From Streptomyces sp. V3I7 (GTDB lineage Bacteria; Actinomycetota; Actinomycetes; Streptomycetales; Streptomycetaceae): a stretch of 64,000 bases of DNA. The stretch is from assembly GCF_030817495.1 (NCBI RefSeq), contig NZ_JAUSZK010000001.1, positions 5,435,001-5,499,000 of the forward strand, in the 5' to 3' direction. Each line of letters begins with the position of its first letter. Position 1 is the stretch's first letter. The notes beneath the pieces are model-generated. The model did not search any database, was not told the origin of the DNA, and saw only the letters and a list, made by a program, of their open reading frames with translations. This document shows positions 15,107 to 24,283 of this stretch, piece after piece. Made by a program: the position numbers and the translations under genes.

Positions 15107-15931
15107 TCAGACGTTCGGCGGTGTGTACGACGGGCGGCTCGAGCCGCGCGTCAGCGTGTAGCCGCCGATGCCGGCCAGCGCGGCCAGGGCGGCGCCGATC
15201 GCCGTCCACACCCAGCGGTCGGTCCACCAGCCCGAGGACCAGCCGTCGTCGGGCTCGATCGCGGACAGGACGGCCGGCTTTCCGATGTCACCGCGAGACG
15301 AGCCCGAAGTGTCCTCGTGCGACGGGGACTTGGCCGCGATGCCGGGGACGAGGGGCTTGGCCAGGGAGCCGTCCACCGCGGCCGCGCCGCCCATGTCGAC
15401 GGAGTCGGCCCTGACCTCGGCGTGCACCGGCAGGCCCAGGTCGGCGGTGGCCAGGTTCAGGGCCGTCAGGCGGACGTAGTACGTGCCGGGCAGCGGGTCG
15501 TCGGCCCACGGCTCGGACCATGCGCGCACCGTGCGCAGGACGCAGGTCAGCTCGACGGACGGACTGCCCTGGGGGGAGGTGCGGGTCTGGGCGCCGTACT
15601 GGCAGGCCTGGCGGCGGCGCAGACCGTCGTACACGTCGAGCTGCCAGGTCTCGTCCGTGTGCGAGGCGGGCAGCTTCACCGTCGCGTGGACGGTCGGGCG
15701 CTGGCCGGTGTCGGCCGGGAACGACCAGTACAGGTAGTCGCCGGAGGAGGCGTCCGCCGTGGCGGTCTGGCCCTGGTCGATCTCGGTGGCCGTACGGAAG
15801 GACGTGCCCGCCCGCGTGGGGGCTTGTGTGCCCTCCGAAGCGCTGGGCGAGGGGGAGGAGCCGGCCGCCGCGGGGGCCGCGGCCAGGCCGAGCGTCAGCA
15901 GAGCGACGCTCAACGTGCGGGTGAATCGCAT
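15107..15931 (-). CDS. Secreted, C-terminally anchored protein linked to a VWA protein
   Basis: 274 residues from ATG 15931. N-terminal signal peptide (MRFTRTLSVALLTLGLAAAP then AAAGS), a Ser/Pro-rich stretch, an extracellular beta-rich region (GDYLYWSFPADTGQRPTVHATVKLP; QLDVYDGL) with two cysteines, and one C-terminal helix (WTAIGAALAALAGIGGYTL) with a short basic tail. The upstream VWA gene ends TGA overlapping this ATG by one base (TGATG), so the two are coupled and probably form a surface pair. A similar beta domain occurs in the VWA protein. Function unknown. Confidence 0.7.
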   Translation of the reverse strand: MRFTRTLSVALLTLGLAAAPAAAGSSPSPSASEGTQAPTRAGTSFRTATEIDQGQTATADASSGDYLYWSFPADTGQRPTVHATVKLPASHTDETWQLDVYDGLRRRQACQYGAQTRTSPQGSPSVELTCVLRTVRAWSEPWADDPLPGTYYVRLTALNLATADLGLPVHAEVRADSVDMGGAAAVDGSLAKPLVPGIAAKSPSHEDTSGSSRGDIGKPAVLSAIEPDDGWSSGWWTDRWVWTAIGAALAALAGIGGYTLTRGSSRPSYTPPNV

Positions 15932-17211
15932 CAGTTGGTCCTCCAGACCGCGACACGCCAGCGCGACAGCCAGCCCCACAGCAGACCCACGACGAAGCCG
16001 GTCAGCACCAGCAGGCCGAGCAGCCACCAGCCGCGGCCGAGGCCGAAGGAGGCGACGTCGCTCGCGTTGCTCGGGCCGTCCACGACGTCCACGGTCAGTT
16101 CCAGCGGCATGCCCGGCGTCGTCTTCACCCCGGAGGCCGCAGAGAGGGAGTTGGTGACCTGGAGGCAGACCGTCTCCGCCGGGGGCGTGCCCGTCCCGGA
16201 GTCCATGTCGTCGTCGCTCTCCGGCTTCGGGTAGCGCAGGCCGGTCGAGATGACGTCGGTGCGGCCGTTGCCCGCCGACTCGCCGCGCACGATCTCACGG
16301 CCGTGCGTCGTGACCGCCCGCAGCAGCACCCCGTAGTCGGGGTTCACGGCGCGGTCCGCCGCGACGCTCACCGAAGCGCGCAGCTCCTGGCCGGGGTTGA
16401 CGTCCACCCGGTACCAGCGCTGCTGACCGAACTCCTCGCGGTCCGTGAACAGACCGGACTTGAGGGCGGGGGCGTCGGTGCACTGGTCCGCGCCCTTCGT
16501 CGCCACCGGCGTCACCACGGGATCCGCCGCCCGGTCCACCAACTGGTTGACCCGATCGGTGAGTTCGGCGGCGTGCTCGACGGAGGTGTACGTGCCGCCG
16601 GTCGCCTCGGCGATGCAACTGAGTTGCCGGCGCAGCTTCGTGTTCGGCACCAGGCCGAGCGTGTCGATGGTGAGCCCGATCCCCTTCGAGGCGATGGCGC
16701 GCGCCACCTCGCACGGGTCCAGCGGCTGGCAGGTGTCCTCGCCGTCGCTGATCAGCACGATGCGCTTGGAGCCCGTGCCGCCCTTGAGGTCGTCGGCGGC
16801 CTTGAGCAGCGCGGGCCCGATCGGGGTCCAGCCGGTCGGCGCGAGCGTCGCCACCGCCGTCTTGGCGTCGGTGCGGTTCAGCGGGCCGACCGGGTAGAGC
16901 GCGGCGGTGTCCTTGCAGCCCGTCCTGCGGTCGTCGCCGGGGTAGTTGGCGCCCAGGGTGCGGATGCCCAGCTGGACTTCCTCGGGCGTGGCGTCCAGCA
17001 CCTCGTTGAAGGCCTGCTTCGCCGCTGACATCCGGGACTGGCCGTCGATGTCCCGCGCGCGCATCGAACCGCTGACGTCGAGGACGAGGTCCACCTTGGG
17101 CGCGCGGGCCGACATCTCGTCGGCGTCCGCTCCCGAGGGAAACGCGATCCCTGCGGTCAAGGCGGCGAGCAGGGCGCATATCCCCGCTGCCACCCGTTGT
17201 CTTCTGATCAT
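15931..17211 (-). CDS. Secreted von Willebrand factor A domain protein
   Basis: 426 residues. Signal peptide (to about residue 31), VWA domain about 38-215 with the metal-ion-dependent adhesion site DVSGSM (about 45-50), the conserved threonine in GWTPIGPALLKA and the aspartate in LISDGEDTC. A second beta-rich domain follows (QQRWYRVDVNPGQELRASV), then one C-terminal transmembrane helix and a basic tail. It is an extracellular, membrane-anchored protein that binds a ligand or partner through a metal ion. It starts 9 bp after the stop of the siderophore synthetase gene, so it is probably in that operon; why is unknown. Confidence 0.85.
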   Translation of the reverse strand: MIRRQRVAAGICALLAALTAGIAFPSGADADEMSARAPKVDLVLDVSGSMRARDIDGQSRMSAAKQAFNEVLDATPEEVQLGIRTLGANYPGDDRRTGCKDTAALYPVGPLNRTDAKTAVATLAPTGWTPIGPALLKAADDLKGGTGSKRIVLISDGEDTCQPLDPCEVARAIASKGIGLTIDTLGLVPNTKLRRQLSCIAEATGGTYTSVEHAAELTDRVNQLVDRAADPVVTPVATKGADQCTDAPALKSGLFTDREEFGQQRWYRVDVNPGQELRASVSVAADRAVNPDYGVLLRAVTTHGREIVRGESAGNGRTDVISTGLRYPKPESDDDMDSGTGTPPAETVCLQVTNSLSAASGVKTTPGMPLELTVDVVDGPSNASDVASFGLGRGWWLLGLLVLTGFVVGLLWGWLSRWRVAVWRTN

Positions 17212-17220
17212 CGGCGGATC

Positions 17221-18786
17221 TTAGTGATCAGAGGTGTCGGGCTCCAAAACGAGCGGGTCGGCAAGGGGGTTGGGGAGGGTGGCCCACAGGTCGCCGGGGG
17301 TCTCGGGCGACAGCCGCATCAGCGTCAGCGCCTTCGTCGGCAGCGGCTCGGTGCGCAGGGCCGTCAGGTCGGCGGTGGCCGGCAGGTCGCGTACGGCCGT
17401 CTCCAGCGCCGCGCCGAGCGCCGGTCCGGAACCCGCCGTCGCGGCCAGGGCGCCCGCCACCAGGGAGCCGAACAATTTGCGGCGCAGGGTGGTTACGTCG
17501 TCCGTGATCAGCCGGCCGGTCAGGTTCGGCGGGGTGAGACCGTGACGGGCCAGCCGGGCCGGGCTGATGCGGATGTCGGCGAGGTCGCGGTAGACCAGAC
17601 GCAGCGGCGCGCCCGACGCGGACAGCACCACGAGGAGATTCTGGCCGTGCGCCTCCAGCGCCACGCCCAGGTCCAGCAGCCGCATCCCCACCGTGAGCGC
17701 AAGCCGCGCGAAGTCGGCCAGCCAGGCAGGGGAGTTGGGCAGGCCGGTGGTCGCGAGGGCGGCCACGGGAAGCACCCGCTCGCCCGGCGGCGCGTACACC
17801 TCGGGCGACTCGCGCAGCATCGCGGCCAGGTCCGGGGAGCCCGCCGCGACCGCGCCCAGGGTGCGGGTCACGTGCAGGAGCCCGTCCGTGCGGGCCGCCA
17901 GCTCCTCCGCGAAGGCCGACAGGGTCGCGGCAGCGCCGATCGAGTACGTCGAGATGTCACGGACGGAGGACGTCAGCCGGGCGCTGAGCGCGGTCTTGAC
18001 GTGGGCGCCCTGCGAGCCGTCCGGGCCGGTGGGGAGCGCGAGGGTGCGCAGGGACATCAGCGGGTGCGCGGGCAGAGCACGCCGGTCAGTGGTCGGCCCG
18101 AGCTTGAGCACGTGCTCCGCCTGCCACGGGTGCACCGGGACCAACAGCCGTTCCCCGTCCCGCAGTTCCTCCGGCCACGCCCCCGTCACCAGGCACTCCT
18201 CCGCGCGGACCGGGGCCGTACCCAGCTCCACCACCGGCCGGTGCTCGGGGCCGTACGCGAGCTGCTCCGCCACCGAGAAGCCGGGCCGGGAGCGGCAGTT
18301 GGGGTGGTACGGATGCCCGTCGACCACCCGCTGCTCCCACTCCCAGTCCCGCTCCGGCCACGCCTCCGCCTGCTCCGGCCGCCCGGCCCGCGACAGCGCC
18401 AGCGACGCGACGCTGTGACCGAGCTCGGCCGCGAAGCCCGCCGCGTGCGGCACCGCCAGGTCCGTCATCAGGCGCACCGGATCGTCGTACGCCATCCCGT
18501 CCAGCCGTACGACGGTCACGTACTCGCCGGTCGCGTACGGATCCGCGCGCGGCCCGTGCAGCGACCGGCCGTCGGTCAGGCGCAGGGCCAGGCCGTCCGC
18601 CGCGGGTACCCGGCGGCCGATCCAGGGCAGCGGCTCGTGCGCCAGCGCCCGCCACAGGCGGGTCAGCACGGCCGCCCGCGCCCCGGGCAGCTCGGCCGCG
18701 TATCTCGGGACGAGGCCGGACCGGACCTCCGCCAGCTCGGCGGCGACCTGGGCCTCGGCGGTCGGGGGGCGGTGCGCACGATGCAC
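17221..18786 (-). CDS. IucA/IucC-family NRPS-independent siderophore synthetase (1)
   Basis: 521 residues. IucA/IucC catalytic domain: GHPYHPNCRSRPGFS (ATP-binding loop), VPVHPWQAEHVL, SMRTLAL-like MSLRTLALP, KTALSARLTSSVRDIS, and EAHGQNLLVVL with the C-terminal FhuF-like iron-reductase region after it. The enzyme adenylates a carboxylic acid such as citrate and condenses it with an amine or hydroxamate. The GTG at 18786 has GAGGAG 7 nt upstream and is preferred over the GTG at 18855, which has no site. It is divergent from a second synthetase, together forming a siderophore locus. No DmdR/IdeR iron box was seen in the 129-bp gap. Confidence 0.9.
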   Translation of the reverse strand: MHRAHRPPTAEAQVAAELAEVRSGLVPRYAAELPGARAAVLTRLWRALAHEPLPWIGRRVPAADGLALRLTDGRSLHGPRADPYATGEYVTVVRLDGMAYDDPVRLMTDLAVPHAAGFAAELGHSVASLALSRAGRPEQAEAWPERDWEWEQRVVDGHPYHPNCRSRPGFSVAEQLAYGPEHRPVVELGTAPVRAEECLVTGAWPEELRDGERLLVPVHPWQAEHVLKLGPTTDRRALPAHPLMSLRTLALPTGPDGSQGAHVKTALSARLTSSVRDISTYSIGAAATLSAFAEELAARTDGLLHVTRTLGAVAAGSPDLAAMLRESPEVYAPPGERVLPVAALATTGLPNSPAWLADFARLALTVGMRLLDLGVALEAHGQNLLVVLSASGAPLRLVYRDLADIRISPARLARHGLTPPNLTGRLITDDVTTLRRKLFGSLVAGALAATAGSGPALGAALETAVRDLPATADLTALRTEPLPTKALTLMRLSPETPGDLWATLPNPLADPLVLEPDTSDH

Positions 18787-18859
18787 GGGCAAACTCCTCG
18801 GTAGGGGATCGGGTACGGGGATGGGCACGACGGCCACGGCCGCCTCGTCCGCCACATCT

Positions 18860-18883
18860 ATCAGGTGCGAAAGACATACTGAT
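18860..18883. promoter_or_regulatory. Weak dyad between divergent siderophore synthetases
   Basis: ATCAG-N14-CTGAT, 5-bp arms, midway between the two starts. No match to the TTAGGTTAG-type iron box was found, so iron control is not supported by this gap. Confidence 0.2.
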
Positions 18884-18915
18884 CACGATCGGACCGTGTG
18901 GACACAAGGGAACGA

Positions 18916-20424
18916 ATGGATCGCGTGGACCTCATCCTCCCCGGCGACGACGTCGCGGCGCGCGCGGACGCGTACGCCGTCGCGCCGCTGCTCAACTGCC
19001 TGATCCGGGAGGTGGCCGAACCGCTCCCCGCCGACGGGGAGGGCGACCGGCGCGTGTACCGGCTGCCCGGCGGCGGCCGGCTGCTGCGCGTACGCGACGG
19101 CCGGCGCCCCGCCGCCCCCGAGGTGTGCGTGGACGGCGCCTGGCACCGCGTCGGCCACACCGAACTGGTGAAACTGGTCGCCGACGAGTTGCGCAGACAC
19201 ACCGGGCTGTCCAACGGCGATCTGCCCACCGAGATGACCGACAGCCGGGACGCGGTCGCCGCGCTGCTCACCGCCCGCGCGCGGGCGACGGCGCCCGGTG
19301 ACCCCTACCTGCGCTCGGAGCAGTCCCTCCTCACCGGCCACCCGTACCACCCCGCCCCCAAGGCGCGCGGCGGCGGACCGGCCGCCGGCTGGCTGCCGTA
19401 CGCCCCCGAGGCGCACGCCCGCTTCCCGCTGGTGCTGCTCGGCGTGCGCGCGGACGAGGCCGTCGAGGAGGGCGACACCTCCGCACTGGACGCGCTCGGC
19501 GCGGCCCCGCCCGGCTACCGGCTGCTGCCCGCCCACCCCTGGCAGCTCGACCTCGCCGCCCGCGACCTCGCCCCAGCCTTCGCCGACGGCCGCCTGGTCC
19601 GGCTGGGCACGACCACCTGCGACGTCTGGCCGACGGCGGCGGTCCGCACCGTGTACGAGCCCCGGCGCGACCTGTTCCTGAAGTTCAGCCTCGATGTGCG
19701 GATCACCAACGACATCCGCCGGCTGTGGCACCACGACCTGCGCAGACTGCCCCGTACCGACGCGGCCGCGACCCGCGCCTTCGCCGCGTCCAAGGGACCC
19801 GCCGCCTGGCTCGGCGACCGCGGCTACCGCACCGCCTCCTTCGCCTTCGAGGAGCTGGCCGTCCTCGTCCGCGACGGACTGCGCGGCCATCTGCTGCCCG
19901 GCGCCACCCCGCTGCTCGCGGCCGGGCTGGCAGAGGGCTTCGACGGCAGCCCGCTCGCCGCCGCCCGCGACCCGGAGACCTGGTGGGAGGCGTATCTGCG
20001 CCAGGTCGTCCCGCCGGTGCTCGGCGCGTTCGCGGACCACGACGTCGTCCTGGAGGCACACCTGCAGAACACCCTGGTCGCCGTCGACGCGGACGGCACC
20101 CCCGTACAGGCCCTGTTCCGCGACGCGGAGGGCGTCAAACTGCTGCCCGACGTCTCCCGCGCCGCAGGCTGGGAACGGCTGGTGTACTGCCTGGTCGTCA
20201 ACCACCTCACCGAGATCGCCGCCGCCCTCGCCGAGCACCACCCCGGCCTCGACCCCTGGCCCGCCGCCCGCCGCGAGCTCGCCCGCCACGACCTCCCCGA
20301 GATCGCCGAGCTGCTCACGGCACCGACCCTCCCCGGCAAAACGAATCTGCTGCTGCGCTGGACCGGCGCCGACGGGGCCGCCGCCCGCTATCTGCCGCTG
20401 CCGAACCCGCTGGCCAGCGCCTGA
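18916..20424 (+). CDS. IucA/IucC-family NRPS-independent siderophore synthetase (2)
   Basis: 502 residues. LTGHPYHPAPKARGG, LPAHPWQLDLAA, KFSLDVRITNDIRRL and EAHLQNTLVAVD are the conserved nucleotide- and substrate-site motifs in the right order. The start ATG 18916 has AAGGGA 4 nt upstream; GTG 18898 would add six residues. It differs clearly from the first synthetase, so the pair probably performs two successive or different condensations, as in two-synthetase siderophore pathways. No amine hydroxylase or decarboxylase lies nearby, so building blocks would come from elsewhere. The product cannot be named. Confidence 0.9.
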   Translation: MDRVDLILPGDDVAARADAYAVAPLLNCLIREVAEPLPADGEGDRRVYRLPGGGRLLRVRDGRRPAAPEVCVDGAWHRVGHTELVKLVADELRRHTGLSNGDLPTEMTDSRDAVAALLTARARATAPGDPYLRSEQSLLTGHPYHPAPKARGGGPAAGWLPYAPEAHARFPLVLLGVRADEAVEEGDTSALDALGAAPPGYRLLPAHPWQLDLAARDLAPAFADGRLVRLGTTTCDVWPTAAVRTVYEPRRDLFLKFSLDVRITNDIRRLWHHDLRRLPRTDAAATRAFAASKGPAAWLGDRGYRTASFAFEELAVLVRDGLRGHLLPGATPLLAAGLAEGFDGSPLAAARDPETWWEAYLRQVVPPVLGAFADHDVVLEAHLQNTLVAVDADGTPVQALFRDAEGVKLLPDVSRAAGWERLVYCLVVNHLTEIAAALAEHHPGLDPWPAARRELARHDLPEIAELLTAPTLPGKTNLLLRWTGADGAAARYLPLPNPLASA

Positions 20425-20450
20425 CCGGAGGACTGGCATACGCTGGCCGG

Positions 20451-21365
20451 GTGCTGCGCGATGTGACCGCTGTCCGATACGTGACCCCGCTGCGGACCGG
20501 CGGGTCCGTCCCCGGCGTCGTCGAGGCCGACGACCTGGGGACGTACGTCGTGAAGTTCAGCGGCTCCGCGCAGGGCCGCAAGGCGCTGGTCGCCGAGGTG
20601 ATCGTGGGCGAGCTCGCGCGGGCGCTCGGCCTGCGCTTCCCCGAACTCGTCCTGGTGCACTTCGACCCGGCCATCGCCCGGGACGAGCCGCACCAGGAGG
20701 TACGGGAACTCCTCGACGCCAGCCACGGCGTCAACCTCGGCATGGACTTCCTGCCGGGCGCGAAGGACCTCACCCCCGAGCTCGCCAGGATGTTCCCGGT
20801 GGATCCGCTGGAGGCGGGCCGGATCGTCTGGCTGGACGCCCTCACCGTGAACGTCGACCGCACGGTGCACAGTTCCAACCTCATGGTCTGGCCCACGTTC
20901 GGCATCGCGCCGCCGCGCCTGTGGCTCATCGACCACGGTGCCGCCCTCGTCTTCCACCACCGCTGGGGCGGCGCGGATCCGGCCAAGGCGTACGACTTCC
21001 GCCACCACGCCCTCGGCCCCTACGCGCCCGACGTGCGCGCCGCCGACGCCGAGCTGGCGCCCCGCGTCACCGAGGATCTGCTGCGCGGCATCATGGCGGA
21101 GGTCCCGGACGCCTGGCTCACCGACGAACCGGGCTTCAGCACGCCGGATGAGGTCCGGGACGCGTACGTCGACTACCTCGTCGCGCGCGTGAAGGCGTCC
21201 GCGCAGTGGCTGCCCACCGACTTTCCGACCCGCGAGGAACTCGCCGCCGAGGAGTCCGCCCGCGCCCGCCGCACCGAACAGGGCCGCCCCGACTGGCTCA
21301 AGCGCGTTCCCGACCTGCACGGGAAGCCTGCGGCGGAGCAGGACTGGTCGGTGCACCTGGGGTGA
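20451..21365 (+). CDS. HipA-like kinase-fold protein
   Basis: 304 residues. The N-terminal half has YVVKFSGSAQGRKALVAEVIVGELARALGL, like the lysine strand and helix C of HipA-type kinases. LDALTVNVDRTVHSSNLMVW and LWLIDHGAALVFHH correspond to the catalytic N-x-D-R-x-x-x-N and metal-binding D-H regions. HipA proteins are Ser/Thr kinases; no HipB-like antitoxin is adjacent, so a toxin role is not indicated. The GTG at 20451 follows TACGCT by 6 nt and may be leaderless. It lies 26 bp after the second siderophore synthetase. Confidence 0.7.
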   Translation: MLRDVTAVRYVTPLRTGGSVPGVVEADDLGTYVVKFSGSAQGRKALVAEVIVGELARALGLRFPELVLVHFDPAIARDEPHQEVRELLDASHGVNLGMDFLPGAKDLTPELARMFPVDPLEAGRIVWLDALTVNVDRTVHSSNLMVWPTFGIAPPRLWLIDHGAALVFHHRWGGADPAKAYDFRHHALGPYAPDVRAADAELAPRVTEDLLRGIMAEVPDAWLTDEPGFSTPDEVRDAYVDYLVARVKASAQWLPTDFPTREELAAEESARARRTEQGRPDWLKRVPDLHGKPAAEQDWSVHLG

Positions 21366-21393
21366 GGCGGGCGGTCTCCTCGGCCTCTGTGAG

Positions 21394-23019
21394 CTAACCC
21401 TTGAGCTGCCGGTACGCCGGAAGGGTCAGGAAGTCCACGTAGTCCTCGTCCAACGCCACCCGCAGCAGCAGGTCGTGCGCCTCCTGCCAGTGGCCGGCCG
21501 CGAAGGCCTCCTCCCCGATCTCCTCGCGGATGGCGGCCAGTTCCTCCGCCGCCACCCTGCGGGCCAGTTCGGGCGTGACCTTCTGGCCGTCCTCGAACTC
21601 GACGCCCGCGTTGATCCACTGCCAGATCTGCGACCGGGAGATCTCGGCGGTGGCCGCGTCCTCCATCAGGTTGAAGATGGCGACCGCGCCGAGCCCGCGC
21701 AGCCACGCCTCGATGTAACGGATGCCGACCTGAACGGCGTTGACCAGACCGGCGTACGTTGGCCGGGCGTCCAGTGAGTCGACCGCGATCAGGTCGGCCG
21801 CCTCGACGTGGACGTCCTCGCGCAGCCGGTCCTTCTGGTGCGGCCTGTTGCCGAGGACCCGGTCGAAGGACTCCATGGCGAGCGGGACCAGGTCGGGGTG
21901 GGCGACCCAGGAGCCGTCGAAACCGTCGTCCGCCTCACGGTCCTTGTCCGCCTTGACCTTCTCGAAGGCGACCTTGTTGACCTCCTCGTCGCGGCGCGAC
22001 GGGATGAACGCCGCCATGCCGCCGATCGCGTGCGCCCCGCGCTTGTGGCAGGTGCGGACGAGGAGTTCGGTGTACGCCCGCATGAACGGGGCCGTCATCG
22101 TCACCGCGTTGCGGTCCGGGAGCACGAACTTCGCCCCGCCGTCACGGAAGTTCTTGACGATGGAGAACAGGTAGTCCCAGCGGCCGGCGTTCAACCCCGA
22201 GGCGTGGTCGCGGAGTTCGTAGAGGATCTCGTCCATCTCGTAGGCCGCGGTGATCGTCTCGATCAGGACGGTGGCGCGGATGGCGCCCTGCGGGATGCCG
22301 ACGTAGTCCTGCGCGAAGACGAACACGTCGTTCCAGAGGCGGGCCTCCAGATGCGACTCCGTCTTGGGGAGGTAGAAGTACGGCCCCTTGCCGAGGTCGA
22401 GCAGCCGTTGGGCGTTGTGGAAGAAGTAGAGGCCGAAGTCGACCAGGGCGCCCGGGACCGGCCGGCCGTCGGCGTCCAGGAGGTGCCGATCGTCCAGGTG
22501 CCAGCCGCGCGGGCGCATGACGACCGTGGCGAGCTCCTCGTCGGCCTTGAGGGCGTACGACTTGCCGGAGGCCGCGTCGGTGAAGTCGATACGGCGGTGG
22601 TAGGCGTCGCTCATGTTGAGCTGGCCCTGGACGACGTTCTCCCAGGTGGGCGCGGAGGCGTCCTCGAAGTCGGCCAGCCAGACCCGGGCCCCCGAGTTGA
22701 GGGCGTTGATGGTCATCTTGCGGTCGGTGGGGCCGGTGATCTCCACCCGGCGGTCGTTCAGGGCGGCGGGGGCCGGAGCCACCCGCCAGGAGTCGTCAGC
22801 GCGGATCGCGGCGGTCTCCGGGAGGAAGTCGAGCGTGGAGGTGCGGGCGATCTCGGCACGGCGGTCCGCGCGGCGGGCGAGGAGTTCGTCGCGGCGCGGC
22901 GTGAACCGCCGGTGCAGTTCGGCCACGAAGGCGAGCGCCGCGTCGGAGAGGACCTCCTCCTGTCGCGGCAGCGGCTCGGCGTCGACGAGGGCCAGCGGAG
23001 ACGGCGCTGGTGCGGACAT
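21394..23019 (-). CDS. aceB: Malate synthase A
   Basis: 541 residues, full length. [83 protein letters not shown] and the catalytic aspartate region [20 protein letters not shown] identify malate synthase A. It condenses glyoxylate with acetyl-CoA to malate. In this locus it would take up glyoxylate released from ureidoglycolate during allantoin breakdown. The ATG at 23019 has a promoter with the putative AllR site between -35 and -10 (23063-23091). Confidence 0.96.
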   Translation of the reverse strand: MSAPAPSPLALVDAEPLPRQEEVLSDAALAFVAELHRRFTPRRDELLARRADRRAEIARTSTLDFLPETAAIRADDSWRVAPAPAALNDRRVEITGPTDRKMTINALNSGARVWLADFEDASAPTWENVVQGQLNMSDAYHRRIDFTDAASGKSYALKADEELATVVMRPRGWHLDDRHLLDADGRPVPGALVDFGLYFFHNAQRLLDLGKGPYFYLPKTESHLEARLWNDVFVFAQDYVGIPQGAIRATVLIETITAAYEMDEILYELRDHASGLNAGRWDYLFSIVKNFRDGGAKFVLPDRNAVTMTAPFMRAYTELLVRTCHKRGAHAIGGMAAFIPSRRDEEVNKVAFEKVKADKDREADDGFDGSWVAHPDLVPLAMESFDRVLGNRPHQKDRLREDVHVEAADLIAVDSLDARPTYAGLVNAVQVGIRYIEAWLRGLGAVAIFNLMEDAATAEISRSQIWQWINAGVEFEDGQKVTPELARRVAAEELAAIREEIGEEAFAAGHWQEAHDLLLRVALDEDYVDFLTLPAYRQLKG

Positions 23020-23062
23020 GAGCTGTCACTTCCTTCAGCGGTGGCGGCACCGGGTGCGGTGG

Positions 23063-23091
23063 ATAGTAGTTTCCTCATCGTGGAACCTCAA
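23063..23091 (-). promoter_or_regulatory. aceB promoter with AllR-type operator
   Basis: On the minus strand: -35 TTGAGG (23091-23086), a 17-nt spacer that contains TTCCACGATGAGGAA (23085-23071), and -10 TACTAT (23068-23063). The spacer palindrome has the same TTCC-N7-GGAA form as the site in front of allR. Confidence 0.65.
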
Positions 23092-23114
23092 TGGACGGCC
23101 GACGCATGGCCCCC

Positions 23115-23714
23115 TCACTCCAGGTGGATCAGATCTGCCTCCGTGTCGATGTCGTAGGGCCGCGCCACGTCGCCGCACTCGACGAGCGTCAACGCCCGCG
23201 CGTGCGCCCGCAGATAGTCGCGGGCGCCGCGGTCGCCGGTCGCGCTCGCGGCGACGCCCGCCCAGTGCGCGGCGCCGACGAGCACGGGATGCCCTCGTAC
23301 GCCGTCGTACGCCGCCGAGGCGAGGGACGTCTCGTCCCGGTAGGCGGCGAGGACGCGGGCCGCGGCTTCCGCCCCGATACCGGGCTGGTCGACCAGCGAG
23401 ACCAACGCCGCCGGAGCGCCCGTACGGGCGAGGGAGGCGAGGCCCGCGCGCAGCGAGGAGCCCATGCCCTCGGCCCAGCCGGGGTTGTCCACGAGCACGC
23501 AGCCTGTCAGGTCGGCCCGCTCCCGCACGGCGTCCGCCCCGGCCCCGAGGACCACGTGGACGCGGTCGCAGCCGGCGGCGCGCAGCACCCCGACCGCGTA
23601 CTCCACCAGGGGGCGCCCGCGGTGTTCGAGCAGCGCCTTGGGGCGTCCGCCCAGCCGCCGGCCGCCGCCCGCGGCGAGCAGCAGCCCGGCGGGCCGGCCG
23701 CGGTCGTCCGTCAT
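23115..23714 (-). CDS. MobA/MocA-like molybdopterin nucleotidyltransferase
   Basis: 199 residues. LLLAAGGGRRLGGRPKALL is the nucleotidyltransferase P-loop, followed by DNPGWAEGMGSSLRAGL and LVDQPGI (metal-binding Asp). This set is typical of MocA-like CTP/GTP transferases that mature molybdopterin for hydroxylases such as xanthine dehydrogenase. That would fit purine catabolism, but no dehydrogenase gene is in the window, so the link is inference. Start: ATG 23714 has CAGGA 4 nt upstream; an ATG five codons earlier has none. Confidence 0.82.
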   Translation of the reverse strand: MTDDRGRPAGLLLAAGGGRRLGGRPKALLEHRGRPLVEYAVGVLRAAGCDRVHVVLGAGADAVRERADLTGCVLVDNPGWAEGMGSSLRAGLASLARTGAPAALVSLVDQPGIGAEAAARVLAAYRDETSLASAAYDGVRGHPVLVGAAHWAGVAASATGDRGARDYLRAHARALTLVECGDVARPYDIDTEADLIHLE

Positions 23715-23922
23715 GGGTTCCTGCGTCATGGGTTACTGCATACCCGGCGTGGCGCGCGGCTGCTGGGCGGCCAGGGCTGATTTTCGGCCCGCGCGGTGGC
23801 GTACCCCGTGCCGGTTGGCGTTTACTGGCCCGCGTCCCCGGGCGCCCGACCAGCGCCGTGGGGGCCGGCCGGGCGCGCGAGGGGTGCGCCGGCCTGTGGT
23901 GAACGTGCGAGGGGGAGGGCTG

Positions 23923-24234
23923 TTGCAGAGTTTGGGGCAGAGGGCAGTGATCGGTGGCGACGAGGACCCGAGAGTGGCGGAACTGCGAACCGCCGTGTCC
24001 CGGTTGCGCCGTGAACTCGCCGCCCATCCGGCCGAGTTCCCGGACCGCGGGATCGCCGAGGACGAACTGGCGGTCCTGGCCGCCATGACGTCCGGCGGCC
24101 CACCCGAGATTCCGCGGTTGCGCAGCTCGCTGCTGCTGATCGCGGGCGCGATCGGGTCGGTCAGCGCGCTGACGCGGGGACTGACGGACGTACGGAACGC
24201 GGTGGACCTGTTCGGTGGCCCACCGGCCGGCTGA
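23923..24234 (+). CDS. Small conserved protein, DUF5955-like
   Basis: About 103 residues. A charged helical N-terminal part (DPRVAELRTAVSRLRRELAAHP; GIAEDELAVLAAM) is followed by a hydrophobic helix (LLLIAGAIGSVSALT) and LTDVRNAVDLFG. It resembles small actinobacterial proteins of the DUF5955 type that sit near allR. Start uncertain: TTG 23923 has GGGGGAGGG just upstream; GTG 23905 and GTG 23947 are alternatives. Function unknown; it is convergent with allR. Confidence 0.6.
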   Translation: MQSLGQRAVIGGDEDPRVAELRTAVSRLRRELAAHPAEFPDRGIAEDELAVLAAMTSGGPPEIPRLRSSLLLIAGAIGSVSALTRGLTDVRNAVDLFGGPPAG

Positions 24235-24283
24235 GCCCGGTGTGACGGCGACGACGGCGGCGAGTCCGGTGCGAATCAGCTAA

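Noticed and set aside
18787..18915. Iron box (TTAGGTTAG-type) between siderophore synthetases
   Set aside because: Searched for on both strands and not found; only a weak 5-bp dyad is present.
20451..21365. HipBA toxin-antitoxin module
   Set aside because: The HipA-like gene has no small HTH partner next to it, so a toxin-antitoxin call is not supported.
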